DNA from: Hormiphora californensis
Taxonomy: Eukaryota > Ctenophora > Tentaculata > Cydippida > Pleurobrachiidae
Length of the DNA: 64,000 bases
NCBI GenBank assembly: GCA_020137815.1
Contig: CM035350.1
Span: 2,558,903-2,622,902 of the forward strand
Direction of reading: 5' to 3'
Part shown: positions 35,763 through 47,024 of the stretch, piece by piece
Numbering within the stretch: the stretch's first letter is position 1
Layout of the letters: each line of letters begins with the position of its first letter
The notes under the pieces: generated by a model
What the model was told of the DNA's origin: nothing
Seen by the model: only the letters and a program-made list of their open reading frames with translations
Databases searched by the model: none
Made by a program: the position numbers and the translations under genes

Positions 35763-36539
35763 TCAGGTCACCAGTTCAGTATTTGTTAGACTAGTGATAG
35801 CGATCTTCCTCCGATTTCCTCTTAATGCAATAAGGCATGATCTCAGGAGGGAGAAACGTAGCCTCGTCCTCAGGTGCGCCATAACCTCACTGTACGGTTC
35901 TCCGGTTCTTGTGGAGATTCGGTGTGAGAGAGTCTTTAGCACCTTTTCGAACTCAATGGCTATCCCACCTGCTGTATTCATAACCAGCGGAGAGAAGGCA
36001 CCCCCTTCAACTTCTCGTACACGTTTTCCGTACGACTGCTTCTTGCTAGCCTCGTTTCTTCGGTAGAGTTGGTCGAGGGGCGTGTCGATATAGGAGGGCG
36101 AATTGGCATGGAAAATTCGCACATCCATATGAGCCAGCTGCATTTTTCGCCACATGTCAAGTGCGACCACATCCATCCTTGCATCAGGGGCTGTGTTTGC
36201 CGACGGGTGAAAGTGTATGCCGTCCGGACAAGGGAGAAGTAGCTTCTCTGTTTCCACACCTTTGAGGCCCGCATACGAGCATATCTCCGCCATTAGGTCC
36301 CTGATGTTGTCGTGACGGAGGATGGAATAACCCCCGGTTGAACAGGACAAGGTATGGTCCGCATTGTTTGGCTTTCCACATACGCATGTCGCGCCCAAAT
36401 CTTTGACCTCAAACCCGTATCGCAGTGCCACTGAGTCGACGAATCCCAATTGATTCAGTTCGAAGCCCAGGTGAGGGTAGGGTGTTGCCGTGAGCCATAC
36501 AGATGCTCCGGCCTCTCCAGCGAGCTCTAAACATCTCAC
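35763..36539 (-). CDS. Retroelement-derived protein, C-terminal zinc-knuckle and endonuclease-like region
   Basis: Open frame of 258 codons. It matches, by recall, a protein segment abundant in cnidarian and sponge genomes downstream of reverse transcriptase: GASVWLTATPYPHLGFEL, LRYGFEVKDL, a CVCGKPNNADHTLSC cluster (CCHC type), RHDNIRDL, ARMDVVALDMW and DVRIFHANSPSY, then FSPLVMNTAGG and AHLRTRLRFSLLRSCLIALR. The DARMDV...DVRI spacing suggests a PD-(D/E)XK restriction-like endonuclease, as in R2-type elements; that is inference. No reverse transcriptase is present here, so this is a truncated copy although its frame is intact. Confidence 0.75.
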   Translation of the reverse strand: MRCLELAGEAGASVWLTATPYPHLGFELNQLGFVDSVALRYGFEVKDLGATCVCGKPNNADHTLSCSTGGYSILRHDNIRDLMAEICSYAGLKGVETEKLLLPCPDGIHFHPSANTAPDARMDVVALDMWRKMQLAHMDVRIFHANSPSYIDTPLDQLYRRNEASKKQSYGKRVREVEGGAFSPLVMNTAGGIAIEFEKVLKTLSHRISTRTGEPYSEVMAHLRTRLRFSLLRSCLIALRGNRRKIAITSLTNTELVT

Positions 36540-36813
36540 TAGCTTTGGGCATGTGATTCTAAAGGTTTAAGACGACAAAATCGAGCTACACATAAAAATT
36601 TAAATTTTTCAACTTTTTTCGAGTTCAAGATTTTGAAGATTTTATTTAAAAAAAGTTATGCGCGCCCAAAAATGCAGTGGAGTTTTGTTAATTTTCGCGC
36701 GCTACATTCTAAGTGTTGAGATGCGTCGTTTGAAGCTGAGTGCGTGAGCTTGATTTGAATTTCAAAATAAATTTTTTTTGACATTTTCGTTCTTTAAACT
36801 AAAGACTTTAACA

Positions 36814-39800
36814 ATGTTTGGTGGGTTCGCTTCCTCAAAGCTTAAAACGAACCTTCGTTTATGCATAAACCGGTTAAAACTACTCCAGAAGAAGAAAAGT
36901 AAGTTATAACTTGCTTTCAGCTCCCTGAACCCATTTCAGACTGCTAAATTTCCCTTTTTATCAGCTGAATTGAACGTAAAAGCCAGGAAAGAGATCGCAG
37001 AATACCTCGCACAGAATAAAGATGACCGGGCAAGAATAAAAGTAGAGCACATTATCAGAGATGATTATCTCGTCGAGGCCATGGAATGTTTGGAGTTATA
37101 TTGTGATCTTCTGCTGGCCAGGATAGGACTCATCGAAACACAGAAGTAGGTCACTAAAACTGTAGAAATGCATTTGACAAAGTCAAGTTGCTATCATATC
37201 AATTCACAGGTTCTGTGATGAATCCCTCGCAACTCCAGTATGTACAATTATCTGGATCGCACCTCGAATGCAAAATGATATTGCAGAGTTTAAAGCGGTA
37301 AGTAGAAAAAAAGACCATGATTTACATTTTCTTGCTACTTTTTATTTAGGGTGTTTTATCAACCGATTCTCTTCCAGATTTCAGACCAGTTGTCCCACAA
37401 GTTCGGCAAAGATTTCGCCCAGCAAGCAAGAAACAACACCAATGGAGCTGTCGACCCGAGAGTAAGTTAACCAGGAGAAAATATTCAACTAACCCATTCC
37501 TAATTTTACACACCCCTCTTTCCCAGATCAAGAACAAGATCACAATGCAGCAACCCAGTCCGGTATTAGTTGAACAATACCTGATCGAAATTGCCAACGC
37601 ACACAACCTTCACTTTGAACCAAAACAGGAGTATCTTATGGGCGAGGATTACCTGGGATCATCATCTGGAAATAATGGTGGTGGTGGTGGTGGAGGTGGG
37701 GGTGATTTACCGGCCCCTCCGGCTGGGTTCTCTAACTTTGGGGATCTCCTAGGTGGACCCCCCTCAATGAACCCACCACCCCTGGTACAGTATATAACAT
37801 CATATTATCTCACATGGCACCTCACAAACACACTCACAGGCGGCCCGACCACCAGAATATGAAGTGTCCTGTGATTCTGGACCCGGTCCCTCCTCCCAGT
37901 CGTCCTGCCAGTCACCCTGTACTGCACCATCAGTCAAGTCACCTCGTAATGATGATGTCATACACAGTGTGCGTGTTACACAATATCATGATCTCATTCA
38001 TCCTTCCCTTTCTTATTTTCTAACACTGAATCTTATCCAGTATCCACATTTTCCTTCCCCTTCTTATTTTCTAACACTGACTCTCAATTCTCATCCACAC
38101 TTTCCTTCCCCTTCTTATTTTCTAACACTGACTCTCATCCACACTTTCCTTCCCCTTCTTATTTTCTAACACTGACTCTCATCCACACTTTCCTTCCCCT
38201 TCATATTTTCTAACACTGAATCTAATTTCAGCCCCCTAACGTGGCCTACTCGGACGATAATACATCCCAGGGGATCAGCAGTAAGTAGATCACAAACATA
38301 TCGTGTTCTACAATCCCCACACACCAATACACATTCTGTTTCTTTATGACGTTCCTACTAATATTCCACATTCTATACACTAGGTACCGTAAGTTGGGGT
38401 AACTTTGTACCACTTTTTAGCATTCTCCTAAAATAACTCCTTGCCAGAACCACACTCGAAAATTTTTGAACCAAATAATCCCGTTCCAGACCTAGTACAC
38501 CAGATATAACTAGTGAAATTTTTGGTCCCCTCTCATTTAATTACATTAATTAACGTGTATTTTAGTGTAAGTGGGGTTTTAGGGCATGGGGTAACTTTGG
38601 AATGAGGGTGGGGTAACTTTGGACACCCGTCCAAAGTTACCCCACGATAGTAATATTGGAACAAACATAAATCCGAACATTTTGCAATGATAAATAAATG
38701 AACCTAAAATGTTTAAATGGGGTTTAAATGGGTCAATAAATTAAAAAAGAACAATAGGGTTAGCCAAACGCCCCATGATTTTTAAAAAAATTGTTGATGT
38801 CGACTCAACTTTTTTGGGTTTGAGGAATGATGAAACTAGCCACCAAATAAAATTTCAGCTCAATCGGACTTGATTTAGAGGTTGCCACATCCGGCCTGAA
38901 ACCCATCAAACTTCAACAATTTGGGGTCCCCCATCCACCCCGCAGCCCGGTAGACGGCACTGGCCCTCAAGGCGAGTGTGTCAGTTCTTTTTGATGAATT
39001 GGGTAGACAGGAAGTGGTCTACTTATGGGTACTGGCTAAATAAAGGAGTTTTGGTACCTGTGCTCCTGCATAGATTGTCTACAAGAACTAGAACACTCGC
39101 CTAAAGATCCAACACCACCCAACAAGCTACAGGATGGATGAGGAACCCCAAATCACCGAAGCCCGATGGGTCTCAGGCCGGATTTCAGTGATTTAGCTCC
39201 ATAAAATAGTCCAAATTCTAGTTTTTTCACTAACCTATCGAATAGATGGATGGAAATGGGCGTGGAGTGGGCTAAATCTTGGTTATATGGCCCTAAACAA
39301 TTCAGAGAGGGTCTAAGACAACTCTACAGACATCAAAAGTTCAAAATCTGTAGTGTGGGGTAACTTTGGCACCCCGTCCAAAGTTACCCCAAAACTCAAA
39401 AAATGGTGGGGTAACATTAGCCACCCCTATTAGTCTCAATTAAAGTAACTAGCAAAACTGGGGCGATCGTACCGATCGCAAATCGAGGGGTCTGTTTTCT
39501 CTCTGCCTGTCTGCTATATGCTATGTGATGTGATCCCTCTCTTTTTCTCTCTTTCTTTCCCTTTTATACATGTGATGTGACCCCTCAAGTCGCAAGCAGT
39601 TCTCAACACGTGTGATACGTGATACCTACGAATCACGTCGTCACACTGACGGATCATGTCGTCACGCTGACGGATCACGTCGTCACATTGACGGATCACG
39701 TCGTCACATTGACGATAGGGTGTCACATTTCCGTGCAAATTTGCATTAGATATAGTTAGATTGATCGGGTTTGAAAAATGGTGCCCCGAATTATTTGATC

Positions 39801-40779
39801 GAAACCCTTTCACTCAATGGAGCAAACTTTATTCGGTCATTAGCCCGGTCAAATCTATGGTACCCATTTTGATTTGAACATTTTTAGCGATTTTGACATC
39901 AATTATGTTTGCCCCTAATTAGGAGCTAATTAGCATAGAATTGAAAAAAATAATTGTACCGTTAGTTAGACATTTGTGGGTCAATTACTTGTACACCCAA
40001 AAATTATGCCAAATCTGTCGTTATCTGTTGGTAATTTTGGACTAAAGCTTGCCTGCGAGGGGATCGCCCTACGGGCGCGCGAACATGGGGGGCGCGACGT
40101 GCCCAAGACTAAAGCCAAATTTTGAAAGTGTCCAAAGTTACCCTGCAAAACAAAGTTACCCCAGATTACGGTATGTGTAATCTGAGACACATTCTAATTG
40201 TACAGATCTGATACTAACATCTCCTCAGACTTCTGTGTTTCAGGTATGCCAGGTAGTGCAGTGCCTCCTCCAGCCCCCACAGCAGCATCCCTCCCCCAAC
40301 CACCCTCCTCCTATCCTGGGCCTGCCAAACAGATGCCCATCTCGGATAGCCTGCCCCAGCCACCCAGTGGAGGAGGAGTCCAGGCAGGACCCCTGCCACC
40401 CAAGGGAGGAGGAGGTGAGATGCCACCCTCGTACAGTGCTTCATTTGAGATGCCTAACCTGCCCACAGGTATTACAATCAGCAGCTCTGAAGAATTGTTG
40501 TTTAATTCTTTTCAGGCATCCTCCTCTGCTGTGAAGATTCTCTAATCTGCGCTGAATAATAATTGCTGTTTAGTTGAGCTAAAATAAAAAATTGTGATCT
40601 AAAACTGTGTCCAATACCCAATTTCTAGGATCTTAAATCCACCTATAATTTCAGTACCAAGTGGCAGTTTCCCCTCGGCACCGGGTAACGACAGCGCCAA
40701 CAACAATGCTCCTGGGGGCGGAGATGTCGACTTTGATGATCTGAACCGGCGGTTTGAGGAACTCAAAAAGAGGAAGTAA
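36814..40779 (+). CDS. IST1: IST1 homolog, ESCRT-III associated factor
   Basis: ESCRT-III-like regulator that recruits and tunes VPS4 in endosomal sorting and cytokinetic abscission. Nine phase-consistent exons: 36814-36898, 36965-37145, 37210-37297, 37378-37461, 37527-37784, 37840-37968, 38232-38280, 40244-40468, 40655-40779; 407 residues. The N-terminal Ist1 domain is unmistakable (LKTNLRLCINRLKLLQKKK, ARKEIAEYL, ARIKVEHIIRDDYLVEAMEC, LELYCDLLLARIGLI). A Gly/Pro-rich linker follows, then the C-terminal MIT-interacting motif DFDDLNRRFEELKKRK, which in the family binds VPS4 and other MIT proteins. The donor of exon 6 (GTGCGT at 37969) is the least certain junction. Intron 6 is a branch-site array and intron 7 is mostly a transposon. 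Confidence 0.95.
37997..38231 (+). repeat. Array of branch-site and pyrimidine units ending at IST1 exon 7 acceptor
   Basis: Five units of about 45-50 bases built on CTTCTTATTTTCTAACACTGA followed by TCATCCACACTTTCCTTCCC. Each repeats a branch-site-like CTAAC and a pyrimidine tract. The last unit leads into TCTAATTTCAG, the acceptor at 38231, with its CTAAC about 20 bases upstream. Confidence 0.85.
38387..40171. mobile_element. TA-flanked inverted-repeat transposon in IST1 intron 7
   Basis: 1785 bases, ends CCGTAAGTTGGGGTAACTTTG and CAAAGTTACCCCAGATTACGG (one base gap), flanked by TA at 38385-38386 and 40172-40173. TA use suggests Tc1/mariner-type insertion. Internal GGGGTAACTTTGG motifs and their inverses recur (about 38610-38645 and 39357-39395). 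A four-fold repeat of GACGGATCACGTCGTCACA lies near 39640-39715. No transposase was seen. Confidence 0.8.
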
Positions 40780-41668
40780 AGTGACATAATTTTTTATCAA
40801 AGACTAATGTAGTTTGTTGGAGAGTGACTTTTCTTAACTATATAATTACTCGTAGACCGGGCCTGTTTAGAGTCTCTGGTTTGTGTACATAGCTGATTGC
40901 AATTGTGAAAGGCGATACATATTTGAACCAGCACAAATACACTTTTGTAGTACAGCTGGCAGTGGTAGTTTTTCATTTTTTTCCAAGCTCTGTAAGTTTC
41001 ACGAGAGAGCGTTACATGATTATTAATAGACCCTTTTGTTGTGTTTCTATACAACTTAAATTTCTTGTAAATATATGCAAACCAAAGTGTTCTATTCTAT
41101 CGACTTAAAACTTCCTAATACTGGAATTCACACTATGACCTTATTTGGATATAATCCACTTGTTACTCTCTCTCTCTCTCTCTCATTGCTAGGCTTGCAC
41201 TACATAGTCTGTACTGGAGCAAAAGCAAGGATGTACACTGTACCAGTTTAGTTGAGCAGACTACTACACTGAACAGGCAAGTTTAGAAGAAGGTGTGTAA
41301 TCTGGTATGATAATACTCGACATACTTTTGTCTTATGTATTGAAGTTCCCCTTCACCTTCCAACTGCTTTAAGACTGACCTACATCTGTACAGTTTACAC
41401 TTTACCCCGGTATACTAGAAACTATAAAGTCACGATTTAGTAGTATAGTTTACAAATCACAGAAAAGCTAAAAAGGCATACATAATGGCATATCACATTA
41501 TAAAATCCGTATCATATATTTCCGTATATATATCTCTGTTAACTCTCTGTTAACTCTCTGTTAACTCTCTGTTAACTCTCTGGACTGAACTGTGGTTAGA
41601 TTAAAAAACCCACAAGTGTCCCCTGCAGTTTGTCTTCTCTCGTCTGGGCCACGCCAGACAGAGTTCCA
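40780..41668. other. Convergent 3' flanks of IST1 and SLC13
   Basis: No coding signal. The two genes converge here, so it should hold both polyadenylation regions. Contains a short (CT)n tract near 41167 and a tandem TCTCTGTTAAC repeat at about 41535-41582. Confidence 0.5.
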
Positions 41669-44600
41669 TCATGTACTGATGGTGCTTTTAGCCCAGTCGG
41701 GGAAGGTTCCATCGATACCCAGGATTGAGCTGCCCCAGGTTGACATGCCCAGAACAACCACCAACACACTTAACACATTCATAAATACCCCAGTTCTTAG
41801 CTGGATAGGGGGAGGGTTGTTGTTTAGGGGTTGTGAAGAGGGGAGGAGGGCTGTTTAGGAGTTGTGAAGAGGGGAGGAGGGTTGTTTAGGGGTTGTGAAG
41901 AGGGGAGGAGGGTTGTTTAGGGGTTGTGAAGAGGGGATCAGGGGAGGATTGTTTAGGGCCGGGTTGGGAGGGCTTTTTAGGTCGTGAGTGGAATGATTAG
42001 TAAGTGGAATAGCATTTACGTCGAAAATGGAACAAGTTACTTATTAGGCCAGTCATATGACGTTGTGAAATGGAACTAATTGATCTAAAAGCGATTCCAC
42101 TTCCAGGGCACTCCAATGGGTCTCTACAACCACCAAAAAAATTTACCGCGGGTACCGCGATGGAGAAATCGGTCATTTCCGGGTTTATTTTGCACCTACA
42201 TAAATATAGGCTAGGACGAATGCGATATACGGTAAAAACCGTCTTTGGAAACAAGTAGAAAAGAAATCAAGGGCACTAAAGTGTGTAGCGTCCTCGCATT
42301 AGTGGGGGTAGGTGCTGGAATTAAGTCTCCATCTTATCAGGTTAATTAGATAATTGGATAATTAGATGCGCACATAGCCGTTTTATGGTTATACGGTAAA
42401 AACCATATTTGGAATGGAGTAGAGAAAAAACCGAGGGTACTAGAGTGATCAGCGTCCTCGAATTAGTGGGGGTAGGTACCAAAATTAAGTTCCTATCTCA
42501 TCGCGTTAATTAGATAATTGGATAATTAGGTATGCGCATAACCGTTTTTAGGTTACATGGCTATAGCCACTTAGGAATGGTTTAGAGACTTTTCATTGGT
42601 GCCATTTTGTAGGCAATAGCCAAGTTATGGGGGGTCGACGTCGGACTTTTAAGCTCTATATTCAACCATTTAGCCGTTATATGGCTTTAAAGGTGCTCAA
42701 AATCGGTCTTTTTACCGCTTTTTTGCTCACTTTGAACACCTTTAAAGCCAAATAACGGCTAAACGGTTGAATATAGAGCTTAAAAGTCCGACGTCGACCC
42801 CCAATAACTTGGCTATTGCCTACAAAATGGCACCAATGAAAAGTCTCTAAACCATTCCTAAGTGGCTATAGCCATGTAACCTAAAAACGGTTATGCGCAT
42901 ACCTAGTTATCCCATTATCTAATTAACGCGATGAGATAGGAACTTAATTTTGGTACCTACCCCCACTAATTCGAGGACGCTGATCACTCTAGTACCCTCG
43001 GTTTTTTCTCTACTCCATTCCAAAGATGGTTTTTACCGTATAACCATAAAACGGCTATGTGCACATCTAATTATCCAATTATCTAATTAACCTGATAAGA
43101 TGGAGACTTAATTCCAGCACCTACCCCCACTAATGCGAGGACGCTACACACTTTAGTGCCCTTGATTTCTTTTCTACTTGTTTCCAAAGACGGTTTTTAC
43201 CGTATATCGCATTCGTCCTAGCCTATATTTATGCAGGTGCAAAATAAACCCGGAAATGACCGATTTCTCCATCGCGGTACCCGCGGTAAATTTTTTTGGT
43301 GGTTGTAGAGACCCATTGGAGGGCCCTGGAAGTGGAATCGCTTTTAGATCAATTACTTCCTTTTTCAGCGTCATATCGACGTCATATGACTGGCCTATAT
43401 ACAAATTAGTGTGAACATTAGTTATTCACACTAATTTATTGCAATTATTGTTAAACCTACCATGTCCAGCACTTTGATCTCCTTAAAACTGAAGACAAGA
43501 GCATTAGGGCCGGTAGCAGAGGGGAGACAGAAGGCGAGGGAGGCTGAGATAGTTCCTACAGCCATCAAATAGAGGGGGTTCATTTCCAATTCCCTACTCT
43601 GAAACACACAGTGGTATGAAGCACGTTCATTGTTCAATCCTTCAATCCTTCAGACTCTTTCTTGCTCCTGAACTCTATATATTAAAACATATCCTAGTGT
43701 ACTCACGATTGATGCGAGGATGGGCATTAGTAGGGTGGTTGATGCGGTGTTGGAGGCAACTTCAGTCAGCATCGCAACCAGTAGACTGATCACCAGAGCT
43801 ATGACAACACTTGGCTGGCCCTTCAGAAAGTCAAAACTTTGACCTAACCAAGCTGACAACTGAGATTCCTGATGGGGAAAATGAGATTATTATAAATCCA
43901 CCTGGTACAGATCAGTTTGAGTCGGTTGACACTGTTTCCGTGCTCCGCAGAATTAGAATTAAACGAAAATATGAACAATTCAAACATCAGTTAACTATGA
44001 CTAGAATTAATACCAGGAACCGACCGAAACAAGTAAACAACCAATCAGAACGCGTTATTTAGGTCACGTGACTGGTTATTAGCCAATCAGGGACCAGCAT
44101 TTGCTGATTCGGTCGGTTCCTGATAAATACCTTGCACCCGGAAGCCAAGGCGTATCCCCCACCCAATAGTACAATGACATCCCATGGGGTCTTGGCCATG
44201 ACAGTCGCCATATCTAACATCTTATCTGATCTGTGTAGCTTCTTGCCTGGTTGAGAGAGATATTTAACAGTGTCAATATATTATAATCTTCCGTGCACCA
44301 ATGATTATGTGAGAATCATGTTGTCACTAAATCACCTGGGGGCGCTGCGAAGAGGAAGCCGGCTGCCTTGAAAGGGTTCTCTTTGGGGATGATAAACAGG
44401 AGCAGGGAGAGAGTTAAAACTGTCCACGAATCGTTTAGGTACACCACGGAGGTTCCACCGGATCCAAATTCAGTTAGTGTATCAGCTGTTATCGTGTCCC
44501 TAAAGAGGGCGGACATGTGAGTTCTATTAACAACAACAGCAACTACAGTCGCTGGGAGTTTCTCTAAAACTCAGGAACCGACCGAATCAGGAAATACTGG

Positions 44601-47024
44601 TCCCTGATTGGCTGATAACCATTCACGTGACCTAAATAACGAGTTCTGATTGGTTGGTTACTTGTGTCGGTCGGTTCCTGCTAAAACTCAGCTACTTGCT
44701 ACTTACAGGTGTACCTGGGCCCACCCTTCAATGCCAGCAGGCTCTCTTAGCAACCAGAGTAGGACCAACAACACCACAATGAATATCAGGACCACCTCCC
44801 CAAAACTGCAGAAAAGACAAAATGTCACCATAATCAGCTTCCTTTCATTATTCAAGTGAATGTTTGGATTTGTATTGAGTCTTCTCCCTTCTTACCACAT
44901 CGGTCCGAGGGCACGGAATCGTTTCCTAATTTCAGCATTCACTTTCCTCCACTTTATCTCACTCTTGGTCTCTTCAGTTGGCTTCCGAATTATCAGATTG
45001 ATCAATTTCTTCATTAGATCAACGTAGCTGAAAAAGTTCTAAGTTTTGTATAGGTGACCTACAACTCTGTCTCCTACAATTCTGGCTCAGAGAAATGTGT
45101 GGTGTATACGGCGGTCTGCACAGCTGTTTATTTGATTCAAACACAGAGACACTCCAATGCTCACTAACCTCTGTCGAGCATACATTAGCACCAAGACATG
45201 CCATCCAATAATCATGATGAGAAAGGAAATTGGGTAAGCGAAGGAGATCCACTTGTTGTAATCAACCACTGGCGCATCAGGGAACTCGCTAGCGAACACA
45301 CTGGCGAACACAAGGTTAGGGGGTGTGCCCGTTAGGGTGGCTATACCGCCCATACTGGCACCATATGGGATGGCCAGGATGAGACCCTTGCAGAACCAAG
45401 TAAAGGCCGGGTCGTCCCTCTTGGCTAGCTCCTCCCGAGATATTGTAGTGCCCGCCATCTCCGTTCCGTGCTCTATCTCGAACTGGATCTGACGCAGGCT
45501 ATCAATAATCGCACCTGCAGGTAGTAGTATAATAATTGTTGGTAATGAAATTACCCCTCCGCAAAAGCTCACAGATGCAATATAATAACAGGGGTGACTT
45601 TGTAACCAAGTAGTATTTGGAGTAGAAGTGGGATAGTAGAATTGGGATATTTGGAACTCTGTATAGTGGGTTATAAATCTTTAACACCGTAAAGTGTGAC
45701 ACTACCACTCTGAAACGATCTGTGTGATGTGACAGTGTGATGTGACAGTGTGATGTGACAGTGTGATGTGACAGTGTGATGTGACAGTGTGATGTAACAG
45801 TGTGATGTGACAGTGTGATGTGACAGTGTGATGTAACAGTGTGATGTGACAGTGTGATGTGACAGTGTGATGTAACAGTGTGATGTGACAGTATATCACA
45901 GTGTATTTTACCGATGATTGGGAGCATCATGGCAGTAGTTGCTGTGTTGCTAAGGAACATTGATTGTTTCCAAGTGACCAGTATAGTCCCTAGCAACAAG
46001 AGGGCCTCACTCCGTCCCAACAGGGAGAGAATTCCCAGGGCAATTCTCCTGTGTAACCCACACGATTCAACCGCTTGAGCCATCATGAATGTTCCCAACA
46101 TTAGCATACTGATATCCTGCAGGAGAATTAGAATGGTAGAATTATTGGGAGAATGGGGGGATTCAATCTTGGCTGAAATGTTATATGGAATATAATAAGA
46201 TGGGCTCTCTGAGGAGATTTTGAATTAATTTCCTCTATTGAAAAATAATATTCCCCTCCAAATCACTTTATTCCTCCGAACTTTAAGCTCCTGATCCATC
46301 CCAAATCACCCCACCCCCTTTGTAACCTCTCCCTTTGCCCCTGTCCCATTATAATGACGTCATACTCACATTCCAGTAGAGTTTGGACACGGTGGCTGCA
46401 GACATGGTTCCAACCAGTGGGAAGAGGATGGAGGGAACAAGAGCCGTGATAGCAAGGGGCATGGCTTCAGTACACCAGAATATGGCCGTAGTGGCGATAA
46501 CTACACCTGCCCGGGCTTCTGTCGACTGCAATACATTTAATTGGTAAGATATACTATCAACTAACAACCGAGAGATTTAGATAAATTAAAATAAATCTAA
46601 TTCACAACTCTATTTAGATTCGGTACTACCTCTACGGGAAGACATGCTACAATGATCAGGCCCACGAGAAACACCACTCCAACTAGTACAGTCCTCCATT
46701 TTGGGACGAATGTCGTTATCTCAAGGTCAGGGGCATCCTCTTCGTCAGGCAGACCAACCCTATCTGTATCAACACTGTAACAAGAAGGACACACTATCAG
46801 GTTAGACCAATATAAAAACAGGGGTGACTTGTCAAGTCTCAATGAGACTTCGTAACCAAGGTTAGACCGAGACCGGGTGATACACTAACAGTTGACAAAA
46901 GGCATTACCTATGCATTTCCATTTCATCGTACAACATGACAAGTGTGACGCGAGAGAGAGAGAGTGGGTTGTTTGTTTGTGTAACTTACAGTGGGGAGTA
47001 TTCAAAATCATCAGTTGAAATCAT
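41669..47024 (-). CDS. SLC13-family sodium/anion (sulfate or dicarboxylate) cotransporter
   Basis: Plasma-membrane DASS transporter of 609 residues. Twelve phase-consistent exons: 46990-47024 (ATG), 46630-46774, 46370-46525, 45912-46116, 45169-45514, 44896-45027, 44707-44805, 44336-44499, 44131-44246, 43707-43868, 43461-43598, 41669-41800 (TGA). Both SNT sodium and substrate signatures are present: FLSNTATTAMMLP in exon 4 and TEVASNTASTTLLMP in exon 10. Other landmarks: FWCTEAMPLAITALVP, GASMGGIATLTGTPPN, WDVIVLLGGGYALASGCK, NPLYLMAVGTISASLAFCLP, and tail GTFPDWA. Substrate cannot be decided. The last intron contains a 1.3-kb fold-back element. A MITE touches the donor at 44130. A phase-compatible alternative first exon lies at 49531-49592. 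Confidence 0.95.
41802..41960 (-). repeat. 31-bp minisatellite at the SLC13 last-exon acceptor
   Basis: Four units and partial ones of GTTGTTTAGGGGTTGTGAAG followed by AGGGGAGGAGG. In the gene's sense each unit gives CCCCTAAACAAC and a pyrimidine tract, CCTCCTCCCCTCTTC. The array ends at the acceptor CCCCTATCCAG of exon 41669-41800. Confidence 0.85.
42047..43394. mobile_element. Long fold-back element in the last SLC13 intron
   Basis: Inverted arms run from GGCCAGTCATATGACGT to its inverse, nearly complementary over about 650 bases to the centre near 42720. Shares internal blocks with the palindrome at 20537-21677 (GCGTCCTCGCATTAGTGGGG; TTAGGAATGGTTTAGAGAC; GGTCGACGTCGGACTTTTAA), so both belong to one superfamily with diverged ends. 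Open frames in its arms are palindrome by-products. Confidence 0.85.
44014..44122. mobile_element. 109-bp hAT-like MITE, copy 1, at SLC13 splice donor
   Basis: CAGGAACCGACCGAA at the left, TTCGGTCGGTTCCTG at the right, palindromic interior with ACCAATCAGA and TAGCCAATCAGG. Flanks ATTAATAC and ATAAATAC agree at seven of eight bases, an 8-bp target duplication. The right flank contains the donor GTATTTAT of exon 44131-44246, so the element lies eight bases inside the intron. Confidence 0.85.
44572..44680. mobile_element. 109-bp hAT-like MITE, copy 2
   Basis: Same family as 44014-44122 in opposite orientation, with a perfect 8-bp duplication CTAAAACT on both sides. In the SLC13 intron between exons 44336-44499 and 44707-44805. 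Confidence 0.9.
45718..45896. repeat. 15-bp minisatellite in an SLC13 intron
   Basis: About twelve units of GTGATGTGACAGTGT, some with GTAACAGT. Confidence 0.95.

Noticed and set aside
42070-43414. Matching 62-85 codon frames on both strands around 42070-42258 and 43174-43414
   Set aside because: They arise from the inverted arms of the fold-back element in the SLC13 intron and read the same repeat from both sides.
45502-45912. Long minus-strand frame through the GTGATGTGACAGTGT minisatellite
   Set aside because: The frame reads from SLC13 exon 45912-46116 through its donor into the intron; the His/Thr/Ser repeat is translated minisatellite.
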